A stretch of 61,165 bases of DNA from a virus, in the IMG/VR virus record IMGVR_UViG_3300042478_002789, positions 1-61,165 of that record; one strand, given 5' to 3'. The notes under the pieces are model-generated. The model was not told where the DNA came from, ran no database searches, and saw nothing but the letters and a program-made list of their open reading frames with translations. Of this stretch, positions 37,318 through 46,739 are shown piece after piece. The first letter of the stretch is position 1; each line of letters opens with the position of its first letter. Both the position numbers and the translations under genes were made by a program.

Positions 37318-37738
37318 GGAGGGGGATATCCCCGCCATGGGGGCCCTCCTCGTGCAGATGCATCACGGGGTTCCCCTCAACCTGCCGCCCATCGCCCCCC
37401 ACAAGGTTGAGGCGGCCCTCCGTCACTGCATGCAGAAGGGGCGCATCTTCCTGGGCTACAGGGGGGAGAAGCTGGGCGGCATCCTGGCGGTGCAAGAGGG
37501 GGAGCATTGGTTCAGCCACGGGAGATTCCTGGCGGACCTCGTCTTCTACGTGGCCCCATGCGCCCGCGCTTCCCGCATCGCTTCCCACCTGTTGCGGGCA
37601 GCTTCCGAGTATGCTACAATGAGGGGCCTTCCCCTCCTCATGGCAGTGGTGAATGGCGAGGACGTGGAGCGCAAAGATAAGTTTTACGCTCGGCATGGTT
37701 TCACCCGAATCGGTGGCGTATACAACAGGGGTTTCTGA
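37301..37738 (+). CDS. GNAT-family N-acetyltransferase
   Basis: A 145-residue protein starting MIVVAKEGDIPAMGALLVQMHHGV. Middle: HKVEAALRHCMQKGRIFLGYRGEKLGGILAVQEGEHWFS, then FLADLVFYVAPCARASRIASHLLRAASEYATMRGLPLLMAVVNG and KFYARHGFTRIGGVYNRGF. These fit the GNAT strands beta4-beta7 with the usual Y/H near the end; the acetyl-CoA loop (APCARASRIASHLL) is moderately conserved. It probably acetylates a host or virion protein. Overlaps the previous gene by 17 bases. Confidence 0.78.
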   Translation: MIVVAKEGDIPAMGALLVQMHHGVPLNLPPIAPHKVEAALRHCMQKGRIFLGYRGEKLGGILAVQEGEHWFSHGRFLADLVFYVAPCARASRIASHLLRAASEYATMRGLPLLMAVVNGEDVERKDKFYARHGFTRIGGVYNRGF

Positions 37739-38622
37739 TGTCTTTCCTTTGTACCTCGACCACCACGACCCAGCCGACCACAAGCGTCCAGACGCAGCAG
37801 ATCCCCGCGTGGTACGAGGAGGCACTCCAGCGCCTCGTGGGTGCAGGTGAGGCGGAGACGGCTGCCCGCCCCTACCAGTATTACGCCCCCGAGGAGCGCG
37901 TCGCCCAGCTTTCCCCCACCGAGGAAGCCACTATCGCGCAGACCCCGATGGCCGCCGGGGCCTACATGCCGGGGCTCTCCTCTGCGTACCAGAGCGCCGC
38001 GATGGGCTCCCGTGGGGTGGGAGATGTCGACTACTCCCAGTACATGAACCCCTACACCCAGTACGTCACGGACATCGCCAAGCGCGAGGCCCTCCGCGAC
38101 TACGGCAAGATGCTCCCCCAGATGGGCTTCCAGGCCAGCAGGCAGGGTGCCTTCGGCGGGGCGCGCTACGGGGTGCAGGAGGCTGAAGCGGAGCGCAACC
38201 TGGGCCAGCTTCTCTCGGACATCGAAACCAAGGGGCTGGAGAGGGCATTCACGGCGGGCACCGGACTGCAGCAGCAGGAGGCTCAAAGGCAGTTGCAAGC
38301 TTCCCAGCTTTTTGGCAATATCGGGGAACAGGCCCAGCGCTTGGGATTGGGTGGCCTCCAGGCCATCATGACCTCGCAGGCCCTCCCGCGCCAACTGGAG
38401 CAGCAGCAGCGTGACCTCGCCTACCAGGAATACCTACGCGGCCAGCAGTATGGGATGGGCCAGCTTGGGCAACTCAGCGGAATCATCCGAGGGGTTCAGC
38501 CCGGCGGCACTACCACGACGCAGCAGCAGACCCTCGTCCCGCAGATGTCGCCGCTGCAGACTGCTGCCGGCCTTGGCCTCACTGGCGCTAGTATTTACAA
38601 CCTGCTGGGTTACGCCAAGTAA
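37738..38622 (+). CDS. Internal virion (ejection) protein
   Basis: A 294-residue Gln-rich protein. The TSTTTTQPTTSVQTQQIPAWYEEALQRLV start, then YAPEERVAQLSPTEEATI..., YMNPYTQYVTDIAKREALRDYGKMLPQMGFQASRQGAFGGARYGVQEAEAERNLGQLLSDI. This is a well-known pattern of phage internal virion proteins associated with DNA ejection. The ATG overlaps the stop of the GNAT gene. Confidence 0.75.
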   Translation: MSFLCTSTTTTQPTTSVQTQQIPAWYEEALQRLVGAGEAETAARPYQYYAPEERVAQLSPTEEATIAQTPMAAGAYMPGLSSAYQSAAMGSRGVGDVDYSQYMNPYTQYVTDIAKREALRDYGKMLPQMGFQASRQGAFGGARYGVQEAEAERNLGQLLSDIETKGLERAFTAGTGLQQQEAQRQLQASQLFGNIGEQAQRLGLGGLQAIMTSQALPRQLEQQQRDLAYQEYLRGQQYGMGQLGQLSGIIRGVQPGGTTTTQQQTLVPQMSPLQTAAGLGLTGASIYNLLGYAK

Positions 38623-38626
38623 AGCC

Positions 38627-39295
38627 ATGGACGAGAACCCCCTGCGCGAACACGTTGATCTGGAATACCAGAACCACCCCGAGGTGCAGCGCAACCTGCT
38701 CATCGAGGCGGCGGTGTCGCGGGGCCTGCCCCCCAACTTCCTCATCAATCTTGCGGGGATTGAATCCGCAAACGAGGAGAACCCGCGCACAGCCACGGGC
38801 AAGAAGGAGTTGGAGGGGGGCGGGCGCGCCCGGGGCATCCTGCAGTTCATTCCGTCGACGGCAGCCGCATACAAGATTGACCCGCTCAACGTGAAGCAGT
38901 CTGCCGATGCCGCCGCCGACATGGCCGCCAAGAACCTTGTGCGACTGCGCCGCAACTTCCCCAAGATGAGCGAGAGCGAACTCCTGCACCTCGCGGGGGT
39001 CGCGCACCACAGCGGGATGGGCAACGTGATGCAGGCTCGGGGTGTCCCCCAGAAGCCCTATGCCCTCGACTATTCCAAGAAGCTGCGCGCCGCCACCGAG
39101 AGGGACAAGCGTACCCTGCGCGACGCCATCAATTTTCCGGTGCCCCCCGAGGTCAAGAATCCGAAGCCCGCGCGCCCCTCTGGGGCCGCCTCCCAGCCCA
39201 TGCGCAAGGGCAGCTTGGACATCTACGACATCCAGCAGATGTTCAGCAATGTCGGGGAATACCCGCCCGGCGTCGATATGTTCTCCCGAGGTTGA
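38627..39295 (+). CDS. Lytic transglycosylase-like virion protein
   Basis: A 222-residue protein. LLIEAAVSRGLPPNFLINLAGIESANEENPRTATGKKELEGGGRARGILQFIPSTAAAYKI resembles an SLT domain: catalytic Glu in IES, GILQF (the GLMQ/GxxQ motif), STAAAY. Later ELLHLAGVAHHSGMGNVM matches the AYNaG-type motif in changed form. It probably cuts peptidoglycan locally during genome entry. Positioned among ejection protein genes. Confidence 0.8.
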   Translation: MDENPLREHVDLEYQNHPEVQRNLLIEAAVSRGLPPNFLINLAGIESANEENPRTATGKKELEGGGRARGILQFIPSTAAAYKIDPLNVKQSADAAADMAAKNLVRLRRNFPKMSESELLHLAGVAHHSGMGNVMQARGVPQKPYALDYSKKLRAATERDKRTLRDAINFPVPPEVKNPKPARPSGAASQPMRKGSLDIYDIQQMFSNVGEYPPGVDMFSRG

Positions 39296-39297
39296 CC

Positions 39298-40536
39298 ATG
39301 GACATTACGGCACTTTCCGACGACCAGCTTCGCGAATTTCATGGGCTTGCCCGCAGGGGACTTCCTCAGTCTTCCGGGTACGGCATGCGGGAACTGGCCG
39401 CCGAGATTATTCGTCGACGCGAAATTGGAGAGGGAGCGGCTGCTGCTTCCCCTTCGCCGTTTCCTTCGGGACCTGAAATCACGCAGTCCATCGCTAGGCC
39501 TCGGCCTCCCGGTTTCCCCCCGGTTCAATCCATGGGCGGGGATGTCGTGCCTCCGGTTATCGCTGATACCACGCAGCCGCCGGGCGGAAGCGCCACTCCT
39601 GGGGATAGGTCGAGGCCTCCCCCTGCGGCACCCAATCCCTACGATGCCATGATCCGCAGCCTGCTGCGGCCTTCGGGTGGCGGTGGGAGCCCCATCCCCA
39701 AGATTGATCGCATCGACGTAAAGGAGTTGACCTCCAAGTTCCCGGAGATCCCGGAGAGGGAGAAGGGCGAGGTCTACAAGTCCGACCCCTACATGACGAT
39801 GCTGCAGACGGGCCTTCGCATCCTGGCGGCCAAGCCGGAGTTGGGTCGCAGCGGCCTCAACGTTATCTCGGAGCCCCTCGCCAAGGGTGTCGAGCAGTAC
39901 CGGGGCGAGAAGGAGAAGGAGCGGGCTTCGCGTCAGGAGGAAGCCAAGGAATCGCGGGCTGATCTCTACCGCCGCCAGGAAAGCGCGAAGGGGACTGCCG
40001 CCCTCTCCCTGCAGGCTCTGGGGCTTAACCAGAGCGCCTCCTACAATGAAGCCAAGCTGGCGCAAGAGCGAGCCCAGCACGGTGAGACTGCCGCCCTCAA
40101 GCGCCTTGAGCTTGCCGTCAATATGCAGAACAGGCAGAGCGAGGACAACCTTCGGCAGGCGCAGGCTGAATACTATCGAAGCCGAAACCCCGAAGTTATT
40201 CTGCGGGCGGTTGCTCCTTTCGAGGATCGCCAAGCGCAAATTGCGCGCGAACTCGGTCGCTCCAATCTCACCCCGGAGCAGAAGGCTACCCTTGAGAACG
40301 AACGAGAGAGGAATGCCCGGTCCATCAGCTTCCTCCAGGGTACCCTGCGCGAGGAGACGCGGGCCGGCACTGCCCTCGATTCCGCCCAGATCCGAGGCCT
40401 CTTCTCAATTTACCAGCGAGGCGTGGGCAACCCATTGGCCCAGAATGACCCAGAGTACCAAAGGGCGGTTACCGCGTTGCGCCGAATGGGTCTGCTTCCT
40501 GAGACGCCGGATCCCAACGCCTCTCTTCCCAGGTAA
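39298..40536 (+). CDS. Internal virion protein, coiled coil
   Basis: A 412-residue protein. The N-terminus is MDITALSDDQLREFHGLARRGLPQSSGYGMRELAAEIIRRRE, followed by a Pro-rich stretch, then a long charged helix (YRGEKEKERASRQEEAKESRADLYRRQESAKGTAALSLQALGLNQS; NRQSEDNLRQAQAEYYRSRNPEV). Typical of structural ejection proteins. The ATG at 39298 has a GAGG upstream; the in-frame TTG at 39292 is less likely. Confidence 0.75.
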   Translation: MDITALSDDQLREFHGLARRGLPQSSGYGMRELAAEIIRRREIGEGAAAASPSPFPSGPEITQSIARPRPPGFPPVQSMGGDVVPPVIADTTQPPGGSATPGDRSRPPPAAPNPYDAMIRSLLRPSGGGGSPIPKIDRIDVKELTSKFPEIPEREKGEVYKSDPYMTMLQTGLRILAAKPELGRSGLNVISEPLAKGVEQYRGEKEKERASRQEEAKESRADLYRRQESAKGTAALSLQALGLNQSASYNEAKLAQERAQHGETAALKRLELAVNMQNRQSEDNLRQAQAEYYRSRNPEVILRAVAPFEDRQAQIARELGRSNLTPEQKATLENERERNARSISFLQGTLREETRAGTALDSAQIRGLFSIYQRGVGNPLAQNDPEYQRAVTALRRMGLLPETPDPNASLPR

Positions 40537-40542
40537 TCCGAT

Positions 40543-43500
40543 ATGGTGGATTTCGTCAAGGCTGAATTTGACGACAAGCTCGGCCAATGGGTAGCAGCCA
40601 CCGGCAGGCCGGGCGCGCGCGTTGCCGAGTTCGACGGCGAGAAGTGGGCTGAGACCGGCAGGAATCCCGAGCCGGGGGCCCTCTCCCGTGGTATTACCAC
40701 CGGGGTGGAAACTACCAAGGGGCTCCTCTCGGAGGCGCTGCCCGCCCTTGTCCAGAGTGCCTTTGGGTACGATGAGGCTGCCCAGAAGAACCTCCTTGAG
40801 TACCAGGAGCGCCTGAAGAAGCTGCAGGAGTCTGGGCTGGGCAGCCGGGTGGGCCTGGAGGACATCAAGGATGTCGGGTCCTTCTTCTCCTTCCTGGGCG
40901 AGAGCGTGGGCGAGGGCGCGGTGAGCCTGCTTACCGCCGCCATTCCGGGCGTGGGCCTGGGGGCCGCCGGTGCTTCCACGGTGGGACGAGCCGCTGTGTC
41001 GCGCGCCGCCGGAAAAGTGGCATCCACCGCCGCTGAGACTGCCGCCAAGGAGATTGCCAAGAGGGAAGCTGCCGGTATCGCCGTTGACGCGGGTACGCGC
41101 GCCGCCATCGAGAAGGCTGCTTTGGAAGCCGCGCCCGCCCTCATCGGCAGGAACTGGGGGCAGATGGCCGGGTTGGCCCTGGGCTCCGCCGCCCAGAATA
41201 TGCCGGAGACCTTCGCCAAGATCTACACCGAGACGGGCGAGATGCGGCCCGAGGTGGCGACGCTGGTGGGCGGCCTCAAGTCCTCCCTCGACATACTGGG
41301 TCCCCTCCAACTCATCAAGAAGACGCGGGGCATCGACTTCTCCGAGAAGCTCTCCGATGTGCTGGCGGGCCGCCTCCTCAAGGGAATGCCGGGTACGGCG
41401 GGGGCCATCGGCGGTCTCCTCGAATCCGCCGCCCTCGAAGGTCTCACCGAGGGTACCCAGGAGCTAATTGACCAGCTTGCCGTTGCCACGCTGGCGGACA
41501 AGTCCATCAACTGGAAGGACATCGCGCAAGCCTCCCTCAAGGGTGCCTTCGGTACCGCCGTGCCCGGCGCGGCTGCTGGCTTCGTTGGGCAAAGGGCGAA
41601 GGCCCGCGAGGCCGCCCAGTTGGGGGAGATGCGCGGGGAGCAGCAGGCCGAAGAGCAGCGCCAAGTGGAGTTGCAGGAGCGCTATGCCCTCTTGGGTGAG
41701 GAGCCGCCCGCCGGCCCCAACTTCCAAAGGGATGCTGTTTCCCTCCTGCGCCGCAGCAAACCCAACGTGCCCTTTACCGACGAGGGCCGAGTGGATTTGG
41801 AGGCGGCGGAGAAGTACGCCGAGGAGAACCTCCCGCCCTCGCAGCGCAAGGCGTATCTCAAGCAGATGCGCAAATTGGACCTGGAGGCCCAGGACCAAGT
41901 CTTCCTGTATGTGAAGGACCAGGAAGCCAAGAAGGTCGCGGCGGAGCAAGAGACCACCCGGCGGGGAGAGGCGCGCCGCGCCGATGAGGCCCAGCGGGCT
42001 TCTGACGCCGATATCATCCAGCAGGGTAACGCCGATACCTCCCTGCTGCGCGACCCCGCTTTCCGCCAGCAGTTCGACGAGGCGCGGCAGCGCGAGACCC
42101 AGCGACGCACCCAGGAGCGCACGGAGCGCTTGGCCGACGAAGAGATGTTGGCCGGTTTGGGCTTCGGGGATTTCCCGCCCCGCGCCACCCCCCTGCAGAC
42201 GGAGAGGGCCCAGGTCCCCGAGGATGTCCGTGATGCCCTCCTGGATGCGGGGTATAGGTTAGATCAGATTGCCCAGATGGGCCCCGATGTTGCCCGCAAC
42301 ATCGTACTGAATCTCCGTAGGGAAGAAGGGGCACAGGTTGCCGAGAGGGCACCCAAGCTGCAGTCGTGGGTACGCAAGGAAGTCGAGGACTACCTTGGGG
42401 AGCTTAAGGCGGGCCAGCGCGTCTCCCTTCCTGTCATGCAGCAGCGCCTCAAGGATGCGGGACTCGATGCTTCCAAGCGGGATGTCATCGATATTCTTGC
42501 GCAGTATGCTCCGGGGGCGGAATCGTATGTGCCGGTGGACGCTCAGTTCCGCCTTGGCCGAGTGCAGGGGGAAGACGGAGTATTCGTCAAGCAGGTGGGT
42601 ACGCCCTCCGTCACCCCAGTTCGGCAGCAGATCGGGGAGCCCACGGGGGTTCCGACCAAGGGTGGCTTCGAGGGCGTAACGCTGGGCACCGAGGTGTCGC
42701 GCCCCGTCACCCCGTTGCAGGGCACCCTGCAGAATCCCCCAGCGGGGCTTACCCCGCAGCAATACGAGGCGATGCGCAACCGCGTCATTCGCATGGACCC
42801 CAAGAAGATCCTGACCAAGAAGGATCTGGATGCCGCAGGGGGCCCGGGGGTTGAACTCACCCAGCAGCAGGCCAAGGACATCTGGGAAGCCCTCTCTTCC
42901 AACGGGGATGTGAAGCGCGCCGGGCTGGGTTTCCGCGTCAACCCCGAAGCGGAGTTGTCCACCCAGTTTAGGGACGAGGGCAGCCCGCGCACCGACAGGC
43001 CCACCGAGGTCACCGGGCAGGAACTCCTCGACAAGGGCACCCGCAACAAGCTATATGGTCTGGGGTATACCCGCGAGGACATTGGCGGGATGTCCCCCGA
43101 GGAAGCGCGGGACGTGGCGGATCGCCGCGAGAAGAAGCCCCCCGCTACTCCAGCTTCGGCGCGAAATGAACCTTCCGGTACCCAAGCTTCCCTGAAGCCC
43201 GCCGAAGCCGGGATCCCCCAAGCCATGTCCTCTTCGCTGAGGAGCAAGCCCACCCTGGAGTCTGTTGGGTGGTACCAGGACAACCCGGGGTTGCGCGGAA
43301 ACCAGCGGTGGGTTACGGACAAGCAAGCCCAGGCCGAAGCTTCTGATCCCCAGCGAGCCCTCGTCGGTTCCATTACGGCCAAGTTCCAAAAGAGCGTACC
43401 CATCCCCACCGAAATGCTGGCATCCATCCCCGGAGCGCGCGGAGAGCAGAGGCGCAAGGGGGAAAGCCAGTATGACGCCTTGGTCCGGAAGGTCACCAAG

Positions 43501-43878
43501 AAAGGTTGGGATCCGTCCAACCCCATCACCATTGACGTAAATCATCGAGGCGAGCCCTATATCTACGAGGGTAACACCCGGGTGGCGGTAGCCCGCGACA
43601 AAGGGATCCCCGAAGTCCTTGCCGATATACGCTGGCTCAACGGCGGCGAGATGGCCGAGGGAGATTGGACTCCCGCCAAGGTTCTGGAAAAGATCGGAAG
43701 CAAGCCCACCGAAACTGGGCAGAAGGCCGCCATCTCTGCTATGTTTCCTGACCTTGACAAAATGAATGTGCCCAAGGGCAGCAAGGAAGTAGCCGACGCC
43801 GCCACCAAGCTGGAAGCGGAAATCAACAGGCAGGTGGAGATGGGGGAGCCCGCCACCAAACCCTACGATTGCAGGTAA
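40543..43878 (+). CDS. Giant internal virion protein with ParB-like domain
   Basis: A 1111-residue protein. It has an N-terminal stretch with hydrophobic helices (SLLTAAIPGVGLGAAGASTVGRAAVSRAAG; GLALGSAAQNMPETFAKIYTETGEMRPEVATLVGG) that could insert into membranes during ejection, a charged middle (about 350-560), helical repeats, and at about residues 985-1060 a ParB/Srx-like domain: DVNHRGEPYIYEGNTRVAVARDKGIPEVLADI. Such giant proteins act as polyvalent proteins delivered with DNA. GGTAATCCGATATG start region lacks a perfect SD. Confidence 0.78.
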   Translation: MVDFVKAEFDDKLGQWVAATGRPGARVAEFDGEKWAETGRNPEPGALSRGITTGVETTKGLLSEALPALVQSAFGYDEAAQKNLLEYQERLKKLQESGLGSRVGLEDIKDVGSFFSFLGESVGEGAVSLLTAAIPGVGLGAAGASTVGRAAVSRAAGKVASTAAETAAKEIAKREAAGIAVDAGTRAAIEKAALEAAPALIGRNWGQMAGLALGSAAQNMPETFAKIYTETGEMRPEVATLVGGLKSSLDILGPLQLIKKTRGIDFSEKLSDVLAGRLLKGMPGTAGAIGGLLESAALEGLTEGTQELIDQLAVATLADKSINWKDIAQASLKGAFGTAVPGAAAGFVGQRAKAREAAQLGEMRGEQQAEEQRQVELQERYALLGEEPPAGPNFQRDAVSLLRRSKPNVPFTDEGRVDLEAAEKYAEENLPPSQRKAYLKQMRKLDLEAQDQVFLYVKDQEAKKVAAEQETTRRGEARRADEAQRASDADIIQQGNADTSLLRDPAFRQQFDEARQRETQRRTQERTERLADEEMLAGLGFGDFPPRATPLQTERAQVPEDVRDALLDAGYRLDQIAQMGPDVARNIVLNLRREEGAQVAERAPKLQSWVRKEVEDYLGELKAGQRVSLPVMQQRLKDAGLDASKRDVIDILAQYAPGAESYVPVDAQFRLGRVQGEDGVFVKQVGTPSVTPVRQQIGEPTGVPTKGGFEGVTLGTEVSRPVTPLQGTLQNPPAGLTPQQYEAMRNRVIRMDPKKILTKKDLDAAGGPGVELTQQQAKDIWEALSSNGDVKRAGLGFRVNPEAELSTQFRDEGSPRTDRPTEVTGQELLDKGTRNKLYGLGYTREDIGGMSPEEARDVADRREKKPPATPASARNEPSGTQASLKPAEAGIPQAMSSSLRSKPTLESVGWYQDNPGLRGNQRWVTDKQAQAEASDPQRALVGSITAKFQKSVPIPTEMLASIPGARGEQRRKGESQYDALVRKVTKKGWDPSNPITIDVNHRGEPYIYEGNTRVAVARDKGIPEVLADIRWLNGGEMAEGDWTPAKVLEKIGSKPTETGQKAAISAMFPDLDKMNVPKGSKEVADAATKLEAEINRQVEMGEPATKPYDCR

Positions 43879-43881
43879 GAG

Positions 43882-46698
43882 ATGGCCAATAGTTGCAACC
43901 CCCAGAGGTCCAAGGTGCTTACCCCCGCTTTCCAGCGGGTGGAGGTGCAGCGCCAGCAGCTTGAGGCGATGAAGGCGGGAGACGAGCCATTCCGCGCCAT
44001 GAACGGCTTTCTCAAGTTCATGTCGGGCTTCGTCTCGCTGGACAACCTGGCCACCACTTGGCCCCAGTTGCGCCCCTATGTCAACGCCCTGAAGACGGGC
44101 GAGCAGATTCGTAGCCGACTGAACTACGAGTATGCCGAGTCGATGCGCAAGGTGGCCGACCTCGACACCAAAGAGGGGCGGGCCATCACCCGCATCATGG
44201 AGGTGGAGGATGCCGAGGGCCGCCTCGCCACCGAAAACGGAGATGGCACCGCTACCATCACGGCGCAGCAGGATCACGTCGGCGTCAAGCAGGGCGAGAC
44301 GGTAACCCTCCCCAAGAAACTGAATGATACCCGCAAGGAAATGCGGCGGGTGATGGACGAACTCTTCACCCACATGATCGATTCCACCAAGGTGGCGATG
44401 GGGTATGGGCCCAACGAGACACCCATGGGCAGGGATGCCCTCATCCTTCGGCGCATGGAATCCATCCGCAAGGAGGGCTACATCCCCCATATCCGCAAGG
44501 GGCGCTGGGGCATCACCTACAACCTCAACGGGCAGATGCACCTCCAGGACTTCGGGTGGAATCCCATCAAGGGTTTCCAGGGCGGGGGCAAGCAGCAGGC
44601 CCTCAAGCGCATCGAGGAGTTGAGGAAGCTGGGGGCCACCGAGATCTCCCAGCCCTTCGACATGGTGGAGCGCAAGGAACTTCTCAAGCAGTTTCTCCCC
44701 AAGGTCGATGCCATCACCAAGATGGACATTCTCTTTACGGCCATCCTCAATCCCAAGAAGAATGGCCGGGCTAGCATGGAGGAGGTGAAGGACATCCTTC
44801 AGTCCCTCCGGCAGGAAGCTGCCGTGCCCATGGCCCGCCTGCGCAAGCGCGAGAACATTCCGGGGTGGCTCACCCCCGAGAATTACGATACCTACCTCCG
44901 TAGTATCTTCGCGCCGTTCGTGGCATCCACCTCCGATTGGGTAGCCAACAAGGCCACCGAGGGGCTGCGCCGGGAGGCGATGGCCTCCATCAAGAACGAC
45001 CCCAAGTTGCTGGATATCGCCAACACCCAGGAGGAGTACCTTCATAGCAACGAGGCGCGCACCGCCCAGTTGAAGGCCCTGGCCTTCTTCTATACGCTGT
45101 GGGGCAACCTCTCCTCCGCCGTCGTCAACTTCACCCAGATTCCCCACGCCTCCCTTCCTTTCCTGGGCGCGGCGGGTGGCACCGGCAATGCCGCCATGCA
45201 ACTCGGGCGGGCCATCAAGGATATCACCAAGGCCTTCACCTTTTCTGCGGGGGGCGACCCCTTTGAAATCGAGAAGCTGGCGGGCAAGGTGAGTCCCGCC
45301 GAGTTGGAGATGCTGCGAGAGGGCTTGAAGCGGGGCCACTTCCAGGCTATGCTTTCGCGCGACCAGGCCCCTACCCAGCTTGCCGGCAGCCAGATAAAGG
45401 AGTTGTACGCGGCGGGCAAGCTCATCGGCAAGGTGGTGGAGGTAGGCTCTTACGCCTTCACCGCCGTGGAGACGATGAACCGAATGGCCACGGCCCTCGC
45501 TGCCTTCAGGATGGCGCAGGACAAGAAGACCCTGGCCACCCTGGGCAAGTTCGGGAAGAACGTGGGGGTGGAGGTCAACGACCCCATGGAGGCCGCCTTC
45601 TTCGCCTCCGATAACACCCAGGGTACGATGTCCAAGGCCTTTCGTGCGCGCTACATGCACGGGATGGCCCTCGGGGTCCTGACGCAGTTTGCCGCCTTCC
45701 CCATCTTCATGCTGGGCCTCTTCAACAAGTCGATGCGCTACTACGGGGGCAACCTCGCCAACTCCCCAGAGGCGCGCAAGATGACGACGCTCCTCTTCCT
45801 GGGCGTCATGTCCACCTCGGGGATTTGGGGCCTGCCCTTCCTTGCTCCGGCGGGCGATGCCCTCGATTGGTTCACCCGCAAGTTCGGGGTGGAGTTGGGC
45901 ATCAGTCCCACGGCGGTGCGCGCGCAGGTGCGCGAGGCCCTCCAGGATATGTTCAAGAGTGTGCCCGCCCTCAACTTCTTGGGGACCCCCGCCGAGTTGG
46001 CCGACATGGTCCTCAACGGGCCGTTCCGCGCCTCGGGGGTGGATATCTCCAAGAGGACGGCGCTGGACATCATCCAGTTCAATCCGCTGCAACTCGATTG
46101 GACCAACTTCGGTCCCCTTGGGGGCGCGGTGGGCGGCGGCATCCGTGACTTCCTGGCCTACAAGAGCAAGGGCGAGGACGCCATGGCCTACGCCTCCCTG
46201 GCCCCCTTGATGGTCCGCAACATCGTCAAGTCCCAGGTAATGCAGGAATCGGGCTTCATCACCCCAGGCAAGATCGAGCCGGCGGTGCCCGCCAAGGAGA
46301 TGCGGGAGGCCGTCGATGTGGCCAAGGTGGGCATGGGCTTCACTCCCACGAAGGTGGCGGTGGGCCGCGAGAAGCTGGAGGAGACCAAGCAACTCGGCAC
46401 CAAGATGGACGAGGCGCGGCAGTCCTATAGCGACAAGATTGCCACCGCCCTCAACAAGTCCCTCAATGCGCTGGATGCCGAGGCCCGCGTGAAGTACCGG
46501 CAAGAAGCCAACGAGTACTTCAAGGAGATTGCCAAGTATGATAGGGGCAAGCCCCTCCGGGACCGCATCATCCAGGATCCCTCCTCCTTCAATACCAGCA
46601 TCCAGAACAAGCTGAAGAAGATGCAGTTGGGCCCCGAGCGCCTGGAAGCGGTACCCAAGGGGGTTCGCGGGGAATATGCCGCCAGATTGCGAGAGTAA
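43882..46698 (+). CDS. Giant internal virion protein, PLxRFG-like
   Basis: A 938-residue protein. N-terminus: NPQRSKVLTPAFQRVEVQRQQLEAMKAGDEPFRAMNGFLKFMSGFVSLDNLATTWPQLRPYV. Mid: GYIPHIRKGRWGITYN...LQDFGWNPIKGFQGG. Later TQIPHASLPFLGAAGGTGNAAMQLGRAIKD, hydrophobic FAAFPIFMLGLFNKSMRYYGG and a helical C-terminus ending KMQLGPERLEAVPKGVRGEYAARLRE. It resembles PLxRFG-type internal virion proteins of short-tailed phages. Role in genome ejection inferred. Directly after the other giant protein (4-base gap). Confidence 0.78.
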   Translation: MANSCNPQRSKVLTPAFQRVEVQRQQLEAMKAGDEPFRAMNGFLKFMSGFVSLDNLATTWPQLRPYVNALKTGEQIRSRLNYEYAESMRKVADLDTKEGRAITRIMEVEDAEGRLATENGDGTATITAQQDHVGVKQGETVTLPKKLNDTRKEMRRVMDELFTHMIDSTKVAMGYGPNETPMGRDALILRRMESIRKEGYIPHIRKGRWGITYNLNGQMHLQDFGWNPIKGFQGGGKQQALKRIEELRKLGATEISQPFDMVERKELLKQFLPKVDAITKMDILFTAILNPKKNGRASMEEVKDILQSLRQEAAVPMARLRKRENIPGWLTPENYDTYLRSIFAPFVASTSDWVANKATEGLRREAMASIKNDPKLLDIANTQEEYLHSNEARTAQLKALAFFYTLWGNLSSAVVNFTQIPHASLPFLGAAGGTGNAAMQLGRAIKDITKAFTFSAGGDPFEIEKLAGKVSPAELEMLREGLKRGHFQAMLSRDQAPTQLAGSQIKELYAAGKLIGKVVEVGSYAFTAVETMNRMATALAAFRMAQDKKTLATLGKFGKNVGVEVNDPMEAAFFASDNTQGTMSKAFRARYMHGMALGVLTQFAAFPIFMLGLFNKSMRYYGGNLANSPEARKMTTLLFLGVMSTSGIWGLPFLAPAGDALDWFTRKFGVELGISPTAVRAQVREALQDMFKSVPALNFLGTPAELADMVLNGPFRASGVDISKRTALDIIQFNPLQLDWTNFGPLGGAVGGGIRDFLAYKSKGEDAMAYASLAPLMVRNIVKSQVMQESGFITPGKIEPAVPAKEMREAVDVAKVGMGFTPTKVAVGREKLEETKQLGTKMDEARQSYSDKIATALNKSLNALDAEARVKYRQEANEYFKEIAKYDRGKPLRDRIIQDPSSFNTSIQNKLKKMQLGPERLEAVPKGVRGEYAARLRE

Positions 46699-46704
46699 TA
46701 TAGC

Positions 46705-46733
46705 TTGACTTCCGAGGGCATGCCCCCTAAGAT
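46705..46733 (+). promoter_or_regulatory. Leaderless-type promoter for the glycosyltransferase operon
   Basis: -35 TTGACT (46705-46710), 17-base spacer ending GCATGCCCCC, -10 TAAGAT (46728-46733), 6 bases and ATG at 46740. The stretch GCCCCCTAA-N-AT-N3-GGCATG nearly repeats that before gmd. No SD is present. It would give the sugar-modification genes separate, perhaps late or condition-dependent, expression. Confidence 0.72.
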
Positions 46734-46739
46734 TCAGGC

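Noticed and set aside
43051-46503. Minus-strand frame of 1150 residues
   Set aside because: It is antisense to the two giant ejection-protein genes, is very rich in His/Gly/Leu and has no recognisable fold; a side effect of high GC at third codon positions.
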